Positions 11,653 through 22,085 of a stretch of DNA of 64,000 nucleotides are shown here, piece by piece; position 1 is the first letter of the stretch, and the number at the start of each line of letters is the position of its first letter. The notes beneath the pieces are model-generated. The model was not told where the DNA came from and made no database searches. It saw only the letters and a program-made list of their open reading frames with translations. The DNA is from Hyperoodon ampullatus (lineage: Eukaryota; Chordata; Mammalia; Artiodactyla; Ziphiidae). The position numbers and the translations under genes were made by a program. The stretch lies in the NCBI GenBank assembly GCA_949752795.1, contig CATKHW010000562.1, positions 868,001 to 932,000 on the forward strand, read 5' to 3'.

Positions 11653-13390
11653 TGACCCTATCTACAATGACAGCTGGATGTGGCATAAGGAGGGACACTT
11701 GGGACTGAGACGATTGGTGAGATTGGGTGAGCAAACGCAGACCCTTTAAAGCAATAATGCATGGCACCCATTCCATGGGTCCCAACTCTCCAACTTGAAG
11801 GGAATATTACTACAGTTATAACATGTACGGGAAACCTAGAGAACGGACACACTGTGAATATGAAAGTTTTCTAAACCTCAACGAATAGTCCCTCTCCTGG
11901 TGCTCTGGTTTGACTTTCCATCTGCTTTACTATCAACCTCCCAACTTGGAGAGACAGTCCCTTTAACCTCCTGGTTCGACCAGGTTGCCAATTTGGCAGA
12001 GGATGAAAGGGAAGAGGGAGAACCAATGAGAGAGTAGCTGTTAGGCATTTGGAAGGGGACATATCACTCTAAATTCCCGGGGGGAAGAAGAATTAACCAA
12101 AGTCTCAGCCACCCACCGGAACCAGCATAAGTCCTGAACCAAAATTTTGGACTTGCGGTCAGCTCACCAAAAAGGAGTTGAAAAATGGAGCTCAGGGGGA
12201 CAGCAATTCACAAACTGGCCGAGTAATAAAGGACAACTATCGTCCAAAAACCTGTTGAGGGAAGGCAACGAGGTGGACTCGAAAGCGAGGCAGAATAGCA
12301 GGAAACAGATTTCAATAGGTACGTTGGAATCGCCTTTAAAGAGCAGGAAGAGGGGCACAATTTCGACAATGATGCACTTGGCCAAAAAGGGCGTATGCAT
12401 TTTCTCCTGAATATATTCAGGAGAAAACGCATACGCCCTTTTTGGACAAGCAAGCAAGCGGGCAATGCAAATCTGCACTACAAAGAAGTATCACTTCCCA
12501 CCGGTCAAAAGGGACATCCACAACATGTGTAAAAATCAGAAAGGCAAGACAGGCCCTGGAGAACAGGGAGCCTTGTTATGCTGATGGGCGGGATGTAAAT
12601 TGCCAACTGCCTCTCTGGAGGAGTGCATTCTGTTCCCTAAAACAAGTAAAGAACAGAGCTACAGAGCCAAGGGCACTACCAGTCTAGGGAATATACCTTG
12701 GGAAAACTGAAAATCAATAAGACAGAGCCACCCCATAATTTAGGGCTGCACTGCATACAAGGGCCTCAACTTGGATACACCTTAAGTATCCCAGAAAATA
12801 TAAACATGGTTCAAAAAATTGTGGTACTTACGTACGATGGAATATCCCTCAGCCATGAAATCAATGTCATAAGACCAGTAGCAGCAAAATGGGTGGATTC
12901 AGGTACGATGATTCTAAGTGAAATAAGTCACACAGAAAAAGAAACTTATCATAAGATATCACTTATGAAGATCCTGTAAACATGGCTACACTTGAACTGA
13001 GTTAGGAAAGAGAACAGTGTCTCACATTTAGAAAACACTCTTATACCTGCTTAAGGGGGAAGGAGAGGTGGGGTGATGCATAAAACCAGAGTTTGATATA
13101 AGCACAGGTACCGTTCCAAAAACCAACTATGTAATAGACAAGACCTACACCGTCCTCAGCGAAAGGGACTCAAAACCCCATATTTCCCGCAGAGGAAAAT
13201 ATCTGACTAGGAAGAATCTTAAAACCTATGTATTGATATGTCTCCGTAAGGGAATCAAGTGTGTCTAGACTGGCATAAACATGGCAGCGAGAATCAGCTC
13301 AAACCCACTATAAAAAGGAATTTCAAAAACAAAACAAAAAAACTGGGAAATTCTTTACAATTCCTTCAGGGTCTCTGATGAAGGCTGGAA
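11653..13390. repeat. Satellite copy C7, B-to-A switch (1738 bp)
   Basis: One G is lost near 12117 (ccaccggaacc). The palindrome at 12377-12450 has two mismatches (atgcatttt on the left, ttggacaag on the right). The base at about 12531-12540 is type B (gtgtaaaaatcag), while from about 12675 on it is type A (cactaccag, gcatacaagg), so the switch lies in that interval. Confidence 0.95.
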
Positions 13391-13503
13391 TGACCCTATC
13401 TACAACGACAGCTGGATGTGGCATAAGGAGGGACACTTGGGACTGAGACGATTGGTGAGATTGGGTGAGCAAATGCAGACCCTTTAAAGCAAAAATGCGT
13501 GGC

Positions 13504-13518
13504 ACCCATTCCATGGGT
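13504..13518. repeat. Short hairpin acccat-tcc-atgggt (reference copy, in C8)
   Basis: Six-base stem and three-base loop, present in most copies. It is altered in C4 (ccagtggtcc), in C20 and C23 (caccctttcc) and in the C18/C22/C24/C25 lineage (gtacccattcc keeps the stem). Minor element. Confidence 0.4.
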
Positions 13519-13723
13519 CCGAACTCTCCAGGTTGAAGGGAATATTACTACAGCTATAACAAGTGCGGGAAACCTAGAGAACGGACACACTGTGAATACG
13601 AAAGGTTTCTAAAAATCAACGCATAGTCCCTCTCCTGGTGCTCCGGTTTGACTTTCCGTCTGCTTTACTATCAACCTCCCAACTTGGAGAGACAGCCCCT
13701 TTAACCTCTTGGTTCGCACAGGT

Positions 13724-13736
13724 TGCCAATTTGGCA
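13724..13736. repeat. Short dyad tgccaatttggca (reference copy, in C8)
   Basis: Six-base arms tgccaa and ttggca flank a single T. It contains a CCAAT box and TTGGC half-sites of the kind bound by NF-I or NF-Y. It is conserved in nearly all copies. No evidence of binding can be read from sequence. Confidence 0.35.
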
Positions 13737-14115
13737 GAGGATGAAAGGGAAGAGGGAGAACCAATGAGAGAGTAGCTGTTAGGCATTTGGACGGGCACAT
13801 ATCACTGTAATTTCCCGGCAGGAAGAAGAATTAACCAAATTCTCAGCCACCCACCGGGAATCAGTATAGGTCCTGAACCAAAATTTTGGACTTGCGGTCA
13901 GCTCACCAAAAACGAGTTGAAAAATGGAGCTCAGGGGCACAGCAATTCACAAACTGGCCGAGTAATAAAGGACAACTATCGTCCAAAAATCTGTTGAGGG
14001 AAGGCAACGAGGCGGACTTGAAAGCGAGGCAGAATAGCAGGAAACAGATTTCAAGAGGTACGTTGGAATCACCTTTAAAGCACAGGAAGAGGGGCACAAC
14101 TTCGACAATGATGCA

Positions 14116-14189
14116 CTTGGCCAAAAAGGGCGTATGCGTTTTCTCCTGAATATATTCAGGAGAAAACGCATACGCCCTTTTTGGCCAAG
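14116..14189. repeat. 74-bp perfect palindrome (reference copy, in C8)
   Basis: Left arm starts cttggccaaaaagggcg and runs through tatgcgttttctcctg to the centre gaatatattc. The right arm is its exact reverse complement, ending ccctttttggccaag. Arms are 37 bp with no spacer, so it can form a cruciform, or a hairpin in RNA or single-stranded DNA. The same element occupies +725 to +798 of every monomer. It is perfect in C3, C5, C8-C13, C15-C17, C19, C21-C23, C25 and C29-C36, and has one to three mismatches in C1, C2, C4, C6, C7, C14, C18, C20, C24, C26, C27 and C28. Immediately to its right lies the short direct repeat aagcaagcaagc. Confidence 0.97.
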
Positions 14190-14791
14190 CAAGCAAGCGG
14201 GCAATGCAAATCTGCACTACAATGAAGTATCACTTCCCACCGGTCAAAAGGGATATCCACAAAATGTGTAAGAACAAGAAAGGCAAGACAGGCCCTGGAG
14301 AACAGGGAGCCTTGTTATGCTGATGGGCGGGATGTAAATTGCCAACTGCCTCTCTGGAGGAGTGCATTCTGTTCCCTAAAACAAGTAAAGAACAGAGCTA
14401 CAGAGCCAAGGGCACTACCAGTCTAGGGAATATACCTTGGGAAAACTGAAAATCAATAAGACAGAGCCACCCCATAATTTAGGGCTGCACTGCATACAAG
14501 GACCTCAACTTGGATACACCTTAAGTATCCCAGAAAATATAAACATGGTTCAAAAAATTGTGGTACTTACGTACGATGGAATATCCCTCAGCCATGAAAT
14601 CAATGTCATAAGACCAGTAGCAGCAAAATGGGTGGATTCAGGTACGATGATTCTAAGTGAAATAAGTCACACAGAAAAAGAAACTTATCATAAGATATCA
14701 CTTATGAAGATCCTGTAAACATGGCTACACTTGAACTGAGTTAGGAAAGAGAACAGTGTCTCACATTTAGAAAACACTCTTATACCTGCTT

Positions 14792-14812
14792 AAGGGGGAA
14801 GGAGAGGTGGGG
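14792..14812 (+). other. Polypurine tract (reference copy, in C8)
   Basis: A 16-nt purine run (aagggggaaggagagg), then one T and GGGG, is directly followed by tgatgc. It is present in every copy at the same place and interrupted in C1. A purine run before a TG is reminiscent of the polypurine tract beside a 3' long terminal repeat, but no other retroelement part is convincing. It could simply be a purine-rich stretch. Confidence 0.4.
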
Positions 14813-15047
14813 TGATGCATAAAACCAGAGTTTGATATAAGCACAGGTACCGTTCCAAAAACCAACTATGGAATAGACAAGACCTACACCGTCCTCAGCG
14901 AAAGGGACTCAAAACCCCATATTTCCCGCAGAGGAAAATATCTGACTAGTAAGAATCTTAAAACCTATGTATTGATATGTCTCCGTAAGGGAATCAAGTG
15001 TGTCTAGACTGGCATAAACATGGCAGTGAGAATCAGCTCAAACCCAC

Positions 15048-15057
15048 TATAAAAAGG
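15048..15057 (+). promoter_or_regulatory. TATA-like motif TATAAAAAGG (reference copy, in C8)
   Basis: The motif is a close match to a polymerase II TATA box. It lies 82 bp before the next monomer start and is kept in essentially every copy; C35 has lost one base just upstream of it. It might seed satellite transcription, but there is no downstream gene and AT-rich motifs are expected by chance. I infer possible function only. Confidence 0.3.
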
Positions 15058-15062
15058 AATTT

Positions 15063-15082
15063 CAAAAACAAAACAAAAAAAC
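15063..15082 (+). other. A-rich tract caaaaacaaaacaaaaaaa (reference copy, in C8)
   Basis: It follows the TATA-like motif by a few bases in every copy. It could be the relic of a retroposon poly(A) tail captured when the monomer formed, but there is no recognisable retroposon body or target duplication beside it. Confidence 0.35.
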
Positions 15083-15129
15083 AGGGAAATTCTTTGCAAT
15101 TCCTTCAGGGTCTCTGATGAAAGCTGGAA

Positions 15130-16868
15130 TGACCCTATCTACAACGACAGCTGGATGTGGCATAAGGAGGGACACTTGGGACTGAGACGATTGGTGAGAT
15201 TGGGTGAGCAAATGCAGACCCTTTAAAGCAATAATGCATGGCACCCATTCCATGGGTCCGAACTCTCCAGGTTGAAGGGAATATTACTACAGCTATAACA
15301 AGTGCGGGAAACCTAGAGAACGGACACACTGTGAATACGAAAGGTTTCTAAAACTCACCGCATAGTCCCTCTCCTGGTGCTCCGGTTTGACTTTCCGTCT
15401 GCTTTACTATCAACCTCCCAACTTGGAGAGACAGCCCCTTTAACCTCTTGGTTCGCACAGGTTGCCAATTTGGCAGAGGATGAAAGGGAAGAGGGAGAAC
15501 CAATGAGAGAATAGCTGTTAGGCATTTGGACGGGCGCATATCACTGTAATTTCCCGGCAGGAAGAAGAATTAACCAAATTCTCAGCCACCCACCGGGAAC
15601 CAGTATAGGTCCTGAACCAAAATTTTGGACTTGTGGTCAGCTCACCAAAAACGAGTTGAAAAATGGAGCTCAGGGGCACAGCCATTCACAAACTGGCCGA
15701 GTAATAAAGGACAACTATCGTCCAAAAATCTGTTGAGGGAAGGCAACGAGGCGGACTTGAAAGCGAGGCAGAATAGCAGGAAACAGATTTCAAGAGGTAC
15801 GTTGGAATCGCCTTTAAAGCACAGGAAGAGGGGCACAACTTCGACAATGATGCACTTGGCCAAAAAGGGCGTATGCGTTTTCTCCTGAATATATTCAGGA
15901 GAAAACGCATACGCCCTTTTTGGCCAAGCAAGCAAGCGGGCAATGCAAATCTGCACTACAAAGAAGTGTCACTTCCCACCGGTCAAAAGGGATATCCACA
16001 AAATGTGTAAGAACAAGAAAGGCAAGACAGGCCCTGGAGAACAGGGAGCCTTGTTATGCTGATGGGCGGGATGTAAATTGCCAACTGCCTCTCTGGAGGA
16101 ATGCATTCTGTTCCCTAAAACAAGTAAAGAACAGAGCTACAGAGCCAAGGGCACTACCAGTCTAGGGAATATACCTTGGGAAAACTGAAAATCAATAAGA
16201 CAGAGCCACCCCATAATTTAGGGCTGCACTGCATACAAGGACCTCAACTTGGATACACCTTAAGTATCCCAGAAAATATAAACATGGTTCAAAAAATTGT
16301 GGTACTTACGTACGATGGAATATCCCTCAGCCATGAAATCAATGTCATAAGACCAGTAGCAGCAAAATGGGTGGATTCAGGTACGATGATTCTAAGTGAA
16401 ATAAGTCACACAGAAAAAGAAACTTATCATAAGATATCACTTATGAAGATCCTGTAAACATGGCTACACTTGAACTGAGTTAGGAAAGAGAATAGTGTCT
16501 CACATTTAGAAAACACTCTTATACCTGCTTAAGGGGGAAGGAGAGGTGGGGTGATGCATAAAACCAGAGTTTGATATAAGCACAGGTACCGTTCCAAAAA
16601 CCAACTATGGAATAGACAAGACCTACACCGTCCTCAGCGAAAGGGACTCAAAACCCCATATTTCCCGCAGAGGAAAATATCTGACTAGTAAGAATCTTAA
16701 AACCTATGTATTGATATGTCTCCGTAAGGGAATCAAGTGTGTCTAGACTGGCATAAACATGGCAGCGAGAATCAGCTCAAACCCACTATAAAAAGGAATT
16801 TCAAAAACAAAACAAAAAAACAGGGAAATTCTTTGCAATTCCTTCAGGGTCTCTGATGAAAGCTGGAA
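15130..16868. repeat. Satellite copy C9
   Basis: 1739 bp, type A. It shares with C10 acttgtggtcagc, cagccattcac, aactcaccgcatag and gggcgcatatcac, which are rare elsewhere. The palindrome at 15855-15928 is perfect. It differs from C10 after the palindrome (aagaagtgtcac near 15965, gggatatcc, ggaatgcatt). Confidence 0.96.
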
Positions 16869-18607
16869 TGACCCTATCTACAACGACAGCTGGATGTGGC
16901 ATAAGGAGGGACACTTGGGACTGAGACGATTGGTGAGATTGGGTGAGCAAATGCAGACCCTTTAAAGCAATAATGCATGGCACCCATTCCATGGGTCCGA
17001 ACTCTCCAGGTTGAAGGGAATATTACTACAGCTATAACAAGTGCGGGAAACCTAGAGAACGGACACACTGTGAATACGAAAGGTTTCTAAAACTCACCGC
17101 ATAGTCCCTCTCCTGGTGCTCCGGTTTGACTTTCCGTCTGCTTTACTATCAACCTCCCAACTTGGAGAGACAGCCCCTTTAACCTCTTGGTTCGCACAGG
17201 TTGCCAATTTGGCAGAGGATGAAAGGGAAGAGGGAGAACCAATGAGAGAATAGCTGTTAGGCATTTGGACGGGCGCATATCACTGTAATTTCCCGGCAGG
17301 AAGAAGAATTAACCAAATTCTCAGCCACCCACCGGGAACCAGTATAGGTCCTGAACCAAAATTTTGGACTTGTGGTCAGCTCACCAAAAACGAGTTGAAA
17401 AATGGAGCTCAGGGGCACAGCCATTCACAAACTGGCCGAGTAATAAAGGACAACTATCGTCCAAAAATCTGTTGAGGGAAGGCAACGAGGCGGACTTGAA
17501 AGCGAGGCAGAATAGCAGGAAACAGATTTCAAGAGGTACGTTGGAATCGCCTTTAAAGCACAGGAAGAGGGGCACAACTTCGACAATGATGCACTTGGCC
17601 AAAAAGGGCGTATGCGTTTTCTCCTGAATATATTCAGGAGAAAACGCATACGCCCTTTTTGGCCAAGCAAGCAAGCGGGCAATGCAAATCTGCACTACAA
17701 AGAAGTATCACTTCCCACCGGTCAAAAGGGACATCCACAAAATGTGTAAGAACAAGAAAGGCAAGACAGGCCCTGGAGAACAGGGAGCCTTGTTATGCTG
17801 ATGGGCGGGATGTAAATTGCCAACTGCCTCTCTGGAGGAGTGCATTCTGTTCCCTAAAACAAGTAAAGAACAGAGCTACAGAGCCAAGGGCACTACCAGT
17901 CTAGGGAATATACCTTGGGAAAACTGAAAATCAATAAGACAGAGCCACCCCATAATTTAGGGCTGCACTGCATACAAGGGCCTCAACTTGGATACACCTT
18001 AAGTATCCCAGAAAATATAAACATGGTTCAAAAAATTGTGGTACTTACGTACGATGGAATATCCCTCAGCCATGAAATCAATGTCATAAGACCAGTAGCA
18101 GCAAAATGGGTGGATTCAGGTACGATGATTCTAAGAGAAATAAGTCACACAGAAAAAGAAACTTATCATAAGATATCACTTATGAAGATCCTGTAAACAT
18201 GGCTACACTTGAACTGAGTTAGGAAAGAGAACAGTGTCTCACATTTAGAAAACACTCTTATACCTGCTTAAGGGGGAAGGAGAGGTGGGGTGATGCATAA
18301 AACCAGAGTTTGATATAAGCACAGGTACCGTTCCAAAAACCAACTATGGAATAGACAAGACCTACACCGTCCTCAGCGAAAGGGACTCAAAACCCCATAT
18401 TTCCCGCAGAGGAAAATATCTGACTAGGAAGAATCTTAAAACCTATGTATTGATATGTCTCCGTAAGGGAATCAAGTGTGTCTAGACTGGCATAAACATG
18501 GCAGCGAGAATCAGCTAAAACCCACTATAAAAAGGAATTTCAAAAACAAAACAAAAAAACTGGGAAATTCTTTACAATTCCTTCAGGGTCTCTGATGAAG
18601 GCTAGAA
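16869..18607. repeat. Satellite copy C10
   Basis: 1739 bp. Its first half is a near-exact copy of the first half of C9. The palindrome at 17594-17667 is perfect. The tail reads ctagaatgaccc, shared with the tails of C15 and C18. Confidence 0.96.
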
Positions 18608-20346
18608 TGACCCTATCTACAACGACAGCTGGATGTGGCATAAGGAGGGACACTTGGGACTGAGACGATTGGTGAGATTGGGTGAGCAAATGCAGACCCT
18701 TTAAAGCAATAATGCATGGCACCCATTCCATGGGTCCGAACTCTCCAGGTTGAAGGGAATATTACTACAGCTATAACATGTGCGGGAAACCTAGAGAACG
18801 GACACACTGTGAATACGAAAGGTTTCTAAAACTCAACGCATAGTCCCTCTCCTGGTGCTCCGGTTTGACTTTCCGTCTGCTTTACTATCAACCTCCCAAC
18901 TTGGAGAGACAGCCCCTTTAACCTCTTGGTTCGCACAGGTTGCCAATTTGGCAGAGGATGAAAGGGAAGAGGGAGAACCAATGAGAGAGTAGCTGTTAGG
19001 CATTTGGACGGGCACATATCACTGTAATTTCCCGGCAGGAAGAAGAATTAACCAAATTCTCAGCCACCCACCGGGAACCAGTATAGGTCCTGAACCAAAA
19101 TTTTGGACTTGCGGTCAGCTCACCAAAAACAAGTTGAAAAATGGAGCTCAGGGGCACAGCAATTCACAAACTGGCCGAGTAATAAAGGAAAACTATCGTC
19201 CAAAAATCTGTTGAGGGAAGGCAACGAGGCGGACTTGAAAGCGAGGCAGAATAGCAGGAAACAGATTTCAAGAGGTACGTTGGAATCGCCTTTAAAGCAC
19301 AGGAAGAGGGGCAGAACTTCGACAATGATGCACTTGGCCAAAAAGGGCGTATGCGTTTTCTCCTGAATATATTCAGGAGAAAACGCATACGCCCTTTTTG
19401 GCCAAGCAAGCAAGCGGGCAATGCAAATCTGCACTACAAAGAAGTATCACTTCCCACCGGTCAAAAGGGACATCCACAAAATGTGTAAGAACAAGAAAGG
19501 CAAGACAGGACCTGGAGAACAGGGAGCCTTGTTATGCTGATGGGCGGGATGTAAATTGACAACTGCCTCTCTGGAGGAGTGCATTCTGTTCCCTAAAACA
19601 AGTAAAGAACAGAGCTACAGAGCCAAGGGCAATACCAGTCTAGGGAATATACCTTGGGAAAACTGAAAATCAATAAGACAGAGCCACCCCAAAATTTAGG
19701 GCTGCACTGCATACAAGGACCTCAACTTGGATACACCTTAAGTATCCCAGAAAATATAAACATGGTTCAAAAAATTGTGGTACTTACGTACGATGGAATA
19801 TCCCTCAGCCATGAAATCAATGTCATAAGACCAGTAGCAGCAAAATGGGTGGATTCAGGTACGATGATTCTAAGTGAAATAAGTCACACAGAAAAAGAAA
19901 CTTATCATAAGATATCACTTATGAAGATCCTGTAAACATGGCTACACTTGAACTGAGTTAGGAAAGAGAACAGTGTCTCACATTTAGAAAACACTCTTAT
20001 ACCTGCTTAAGGGGGAAGGAGAGGTGGGGTGATGCATAAAACCAGAGTTTGATATAAGCACAGGTACCGTTCCAAAAACCAACTATGGAATAGACAAGAC
20101 CTACACCGTCTTCAGTGAAAGGGACTCAAAACCCCATATTTCCCGCAGAGGAAAATATCTGACTAGTAAGAATCTTAAAACCTATGTATTGATATGTCTC
20201 TGTAAGGGAATCAACTGTGTCTAGACTGGCATAAACATGGCAGCGAGAATCAGCTCAAACCCACTATAAAAAGGAATTTCAAAAACAAAACAAAAAAACT
20301 GGGAAATTCTTTACAATTCCTTCAGGGTCTCTGATGAAAGCTGGAA
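18608..20346. repeat. Satellite copy C11
   Basis: 1739 bp, type A. The palindrome at 19333-19406 is perfect. Private changes include aaaaacaagttg near 19126, aaaggaaaactatc near 19184 and gggcaatacc near 19628. Confidence 0.96.
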
Positions 20347-22085
20347 TGACCCTATCTACAACGACAGCTGGATGTGGCATAAGGAGGGACACTTGGGACT
20401 GAGACGGTTGGTGAGATTGGGTGAGCAAATGCAGACCCTTTAAAGCAATAATGCATGGCACCCATTCCATGGGTCCGAACTCTCCAGGTTGAAGGGAATA
20501 TTACTACAGCTATAACATGTGCGGGAAACCTAGAGAACGGACACACTGTGAATACGAAAGGTTTCTAAAACTCAACGAATAGTCCCTCTCCTGGTGCTCC
20601 GGTTTGACTTTCCGTCTGCTTTACTATCAACCTCCCAACATGGAGAGACAGCCCCTTTAACCTCTTGGTTCGCACAGGTTGCCAATTTGGCAGAGGATGA
20701 AAGGGAAGAGGGAGAACCAATGAGAGAGTAGCTGTTAGGCATTTGGACGGGCACATATCACTGTAATTTCCCGGCAGGAAGAAGAATTAACCAAATTCTC
20801 AGCCACCCACTGGGAACCAGTATAGGTCCTGAACCAAAATTTTGGACTTGCGGTCAGCTCACCAAAAATGAGTTGAAAAATGGAGCTCAGGGGCACAGCA
20901 ATTCACAAACTGGCCGAGTAATAAAGGACAACTATCGTCCAAAAATCTGTTGAGGGAAGGCAACGAGGCGGACTTGAAAGTGAGGCAGAATAGCAGGAAA
21001 CAGATTTCAAGAGGTACGTTGGAATCGCCTTTAAAGCACAGGAAGAGGGGCACAACTTCGACAATGATGCACTTGGCCAAAAAGGGCGTATGCGTTTTCT
21101 CCTGAATATATTCAGGAGAAAACGCATACGCCCTTTTTGGCCAAGCAAGCAAGCGGGCAATGCAAATCTGCACTACAAAGAAGTATCACTTCCCACCGGT
21201 CAAAAGGGACATCCACAAAATGTGTAAGAACAAGAAAGGCAAGACAGGCCCTGGAGAACAGGGAGCCTTATTATGCTGATGGGCGGGTTGTAAATTGACA
21301 ACTGCCTCTCTGGAGGAGTGCATTCTGTTCCCTAAAACAAGTAAAGAACAGAGCTACAGAGCCAAGGGCACTACCAGTCTAGGGAATATACCTTGGGAAA
21401 ACTGAAAATCAATAAGACAGAGCCACCCCAAAATTTAGGGCTGCACTGCATACAAGGGCCTCAACTTGGATACACCTTAAGTATCCCAGAAAATATAAAC
21501 ATGGTTCAAAAAATTGTGGTACTTACGTACGATGGAATATCCCTCAGCCATGAAATCAATGTCATAAGACCAGTAGCAGCAAAATGGGTGGATTCAGGTA
21601 CGATGATTCTAAGTGAAATAAGTCACACAGAAAAAGAAACTTATCATAAGATATCACTTATGAAGATCCTGTAAACATGGCTACACTTGAACTGAGTTAG
21701 GAAAGAGAACAGTGTCTCACATTTAGAAAACACTCTTACACCTGCTTAAGGGGGAAGGAGAGGTGGGGTGATGCATAAAACCAGAGTTTGATATAAGCAC
21801 AGGTACCGTTCCAAAAACCAACTATGGAATAGACAAGACCTACACCGTCCTCAGCGAAAGGGACTCAAAACCCCATATTTCCCGCAGAGGAAAATATCTG
21901 ACTAGTAAGAATCTTAAAACCTATGTATTGATATGTCTCCATAAGGGAATCAAGTGTGTCTAGACTGGCATAAACATGGCAGCGAGAATCAGCTCAAACC
22001 CACTATAAAAAGGAATTTCAAAAACAAAACAAAAAAACTGGGTAATTCTTTACAATTCCTTCAGGGTCTCTGATGAAGGCTGGAA
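20347..22085. repeat. Satellite copy C12
   Basis: 1739 bp, type A. The palindrome at 21072-21145 is perfect. Variants include gagacggttgg, caacatggagag and aaaaatgagttg (a CpG transition shared with C28). Confidence 0.96.

Larger units (their letters stand above)
4330..12670. repeat. Type B subfamily island within the array
   Basis: Diagnostic bases across this stretch differ from the flanks: gtgtaaaaa(c/t)cag against gtgtaagaacaag, cacttccag against cactaccag, gctta(c/t)aagg against gcatacaagg, cctcagtgaaagg against cctcagcgaaagg, tttcccacag against tttcccgcag, and gtcccaact against gtccgaact in C4-C7. The change occurs inside C2 (about 4.29-4.35 kb) and inside C7 (about 12.54-12.68 kb). 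Copies here are also more different from each other and hold three of the five single-base deletions. Confidence 0.8.
13391..15129. repeat. Satellite copy C8, representative type A monomer
   Basis: 1739 bp and close to the consensus, so used as reference. Landmarks: hairpin acccat/atgggt at 13504-13518, dyad tgccaatttggca at 13724-13736, AATAAA at 13964-13969, perfect palindrome at 14116-14189, 93-codon frame at 14437-14718, polypurine tract at 14792-14807, TATAAAAAGG at 15048-15057, A-rich tract at about 15063-15082. C1 and C2 apart, it begins the homogeneous part of the array. Confidence 0.96.

Noticed and set aside
13720..13730. ggttcgcacagg as a polymerase III B box of a tRNA-derived SINE
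   Set aside because: It matches only part of GGTTCGANNCC, and the only A-box-like sequence (tggcataaggagg) lies about 290 bp upstream, far outside the usual 30-60 bp spacing. No tRNA-like fold is visible.
14116..14189. Palindrome as a rho-independent terminator or an inverted-repeat mobile element end
   Set aside because: There is no prokaryotic context and no internal element between the arms, and the dyad has zero spacer. No target-site duplication flanks it; the neighbouring aagcaagcaagc is on one side only.
13903..14217. 104-codon minus-strand frame found in nearly every copy
   Set aside because: It runs straight through the 74-bp palindrome, has no recognisable domain, and overlaps an 85-codon frame on the same strand and an 87-codon frame on the opposite one. 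Long frames of about 100 codons are expected somewhere in a 1739-bp sequence and are then multiplied by repetition.
15920..16165. 81- and 87-codon plus-strand frames beside the palindrome
   Set aside because: Both use TTG starts, are low in recognisable features, and include palindrome sequence. They vary between copies without favouring synonymous changes as far as I can see.
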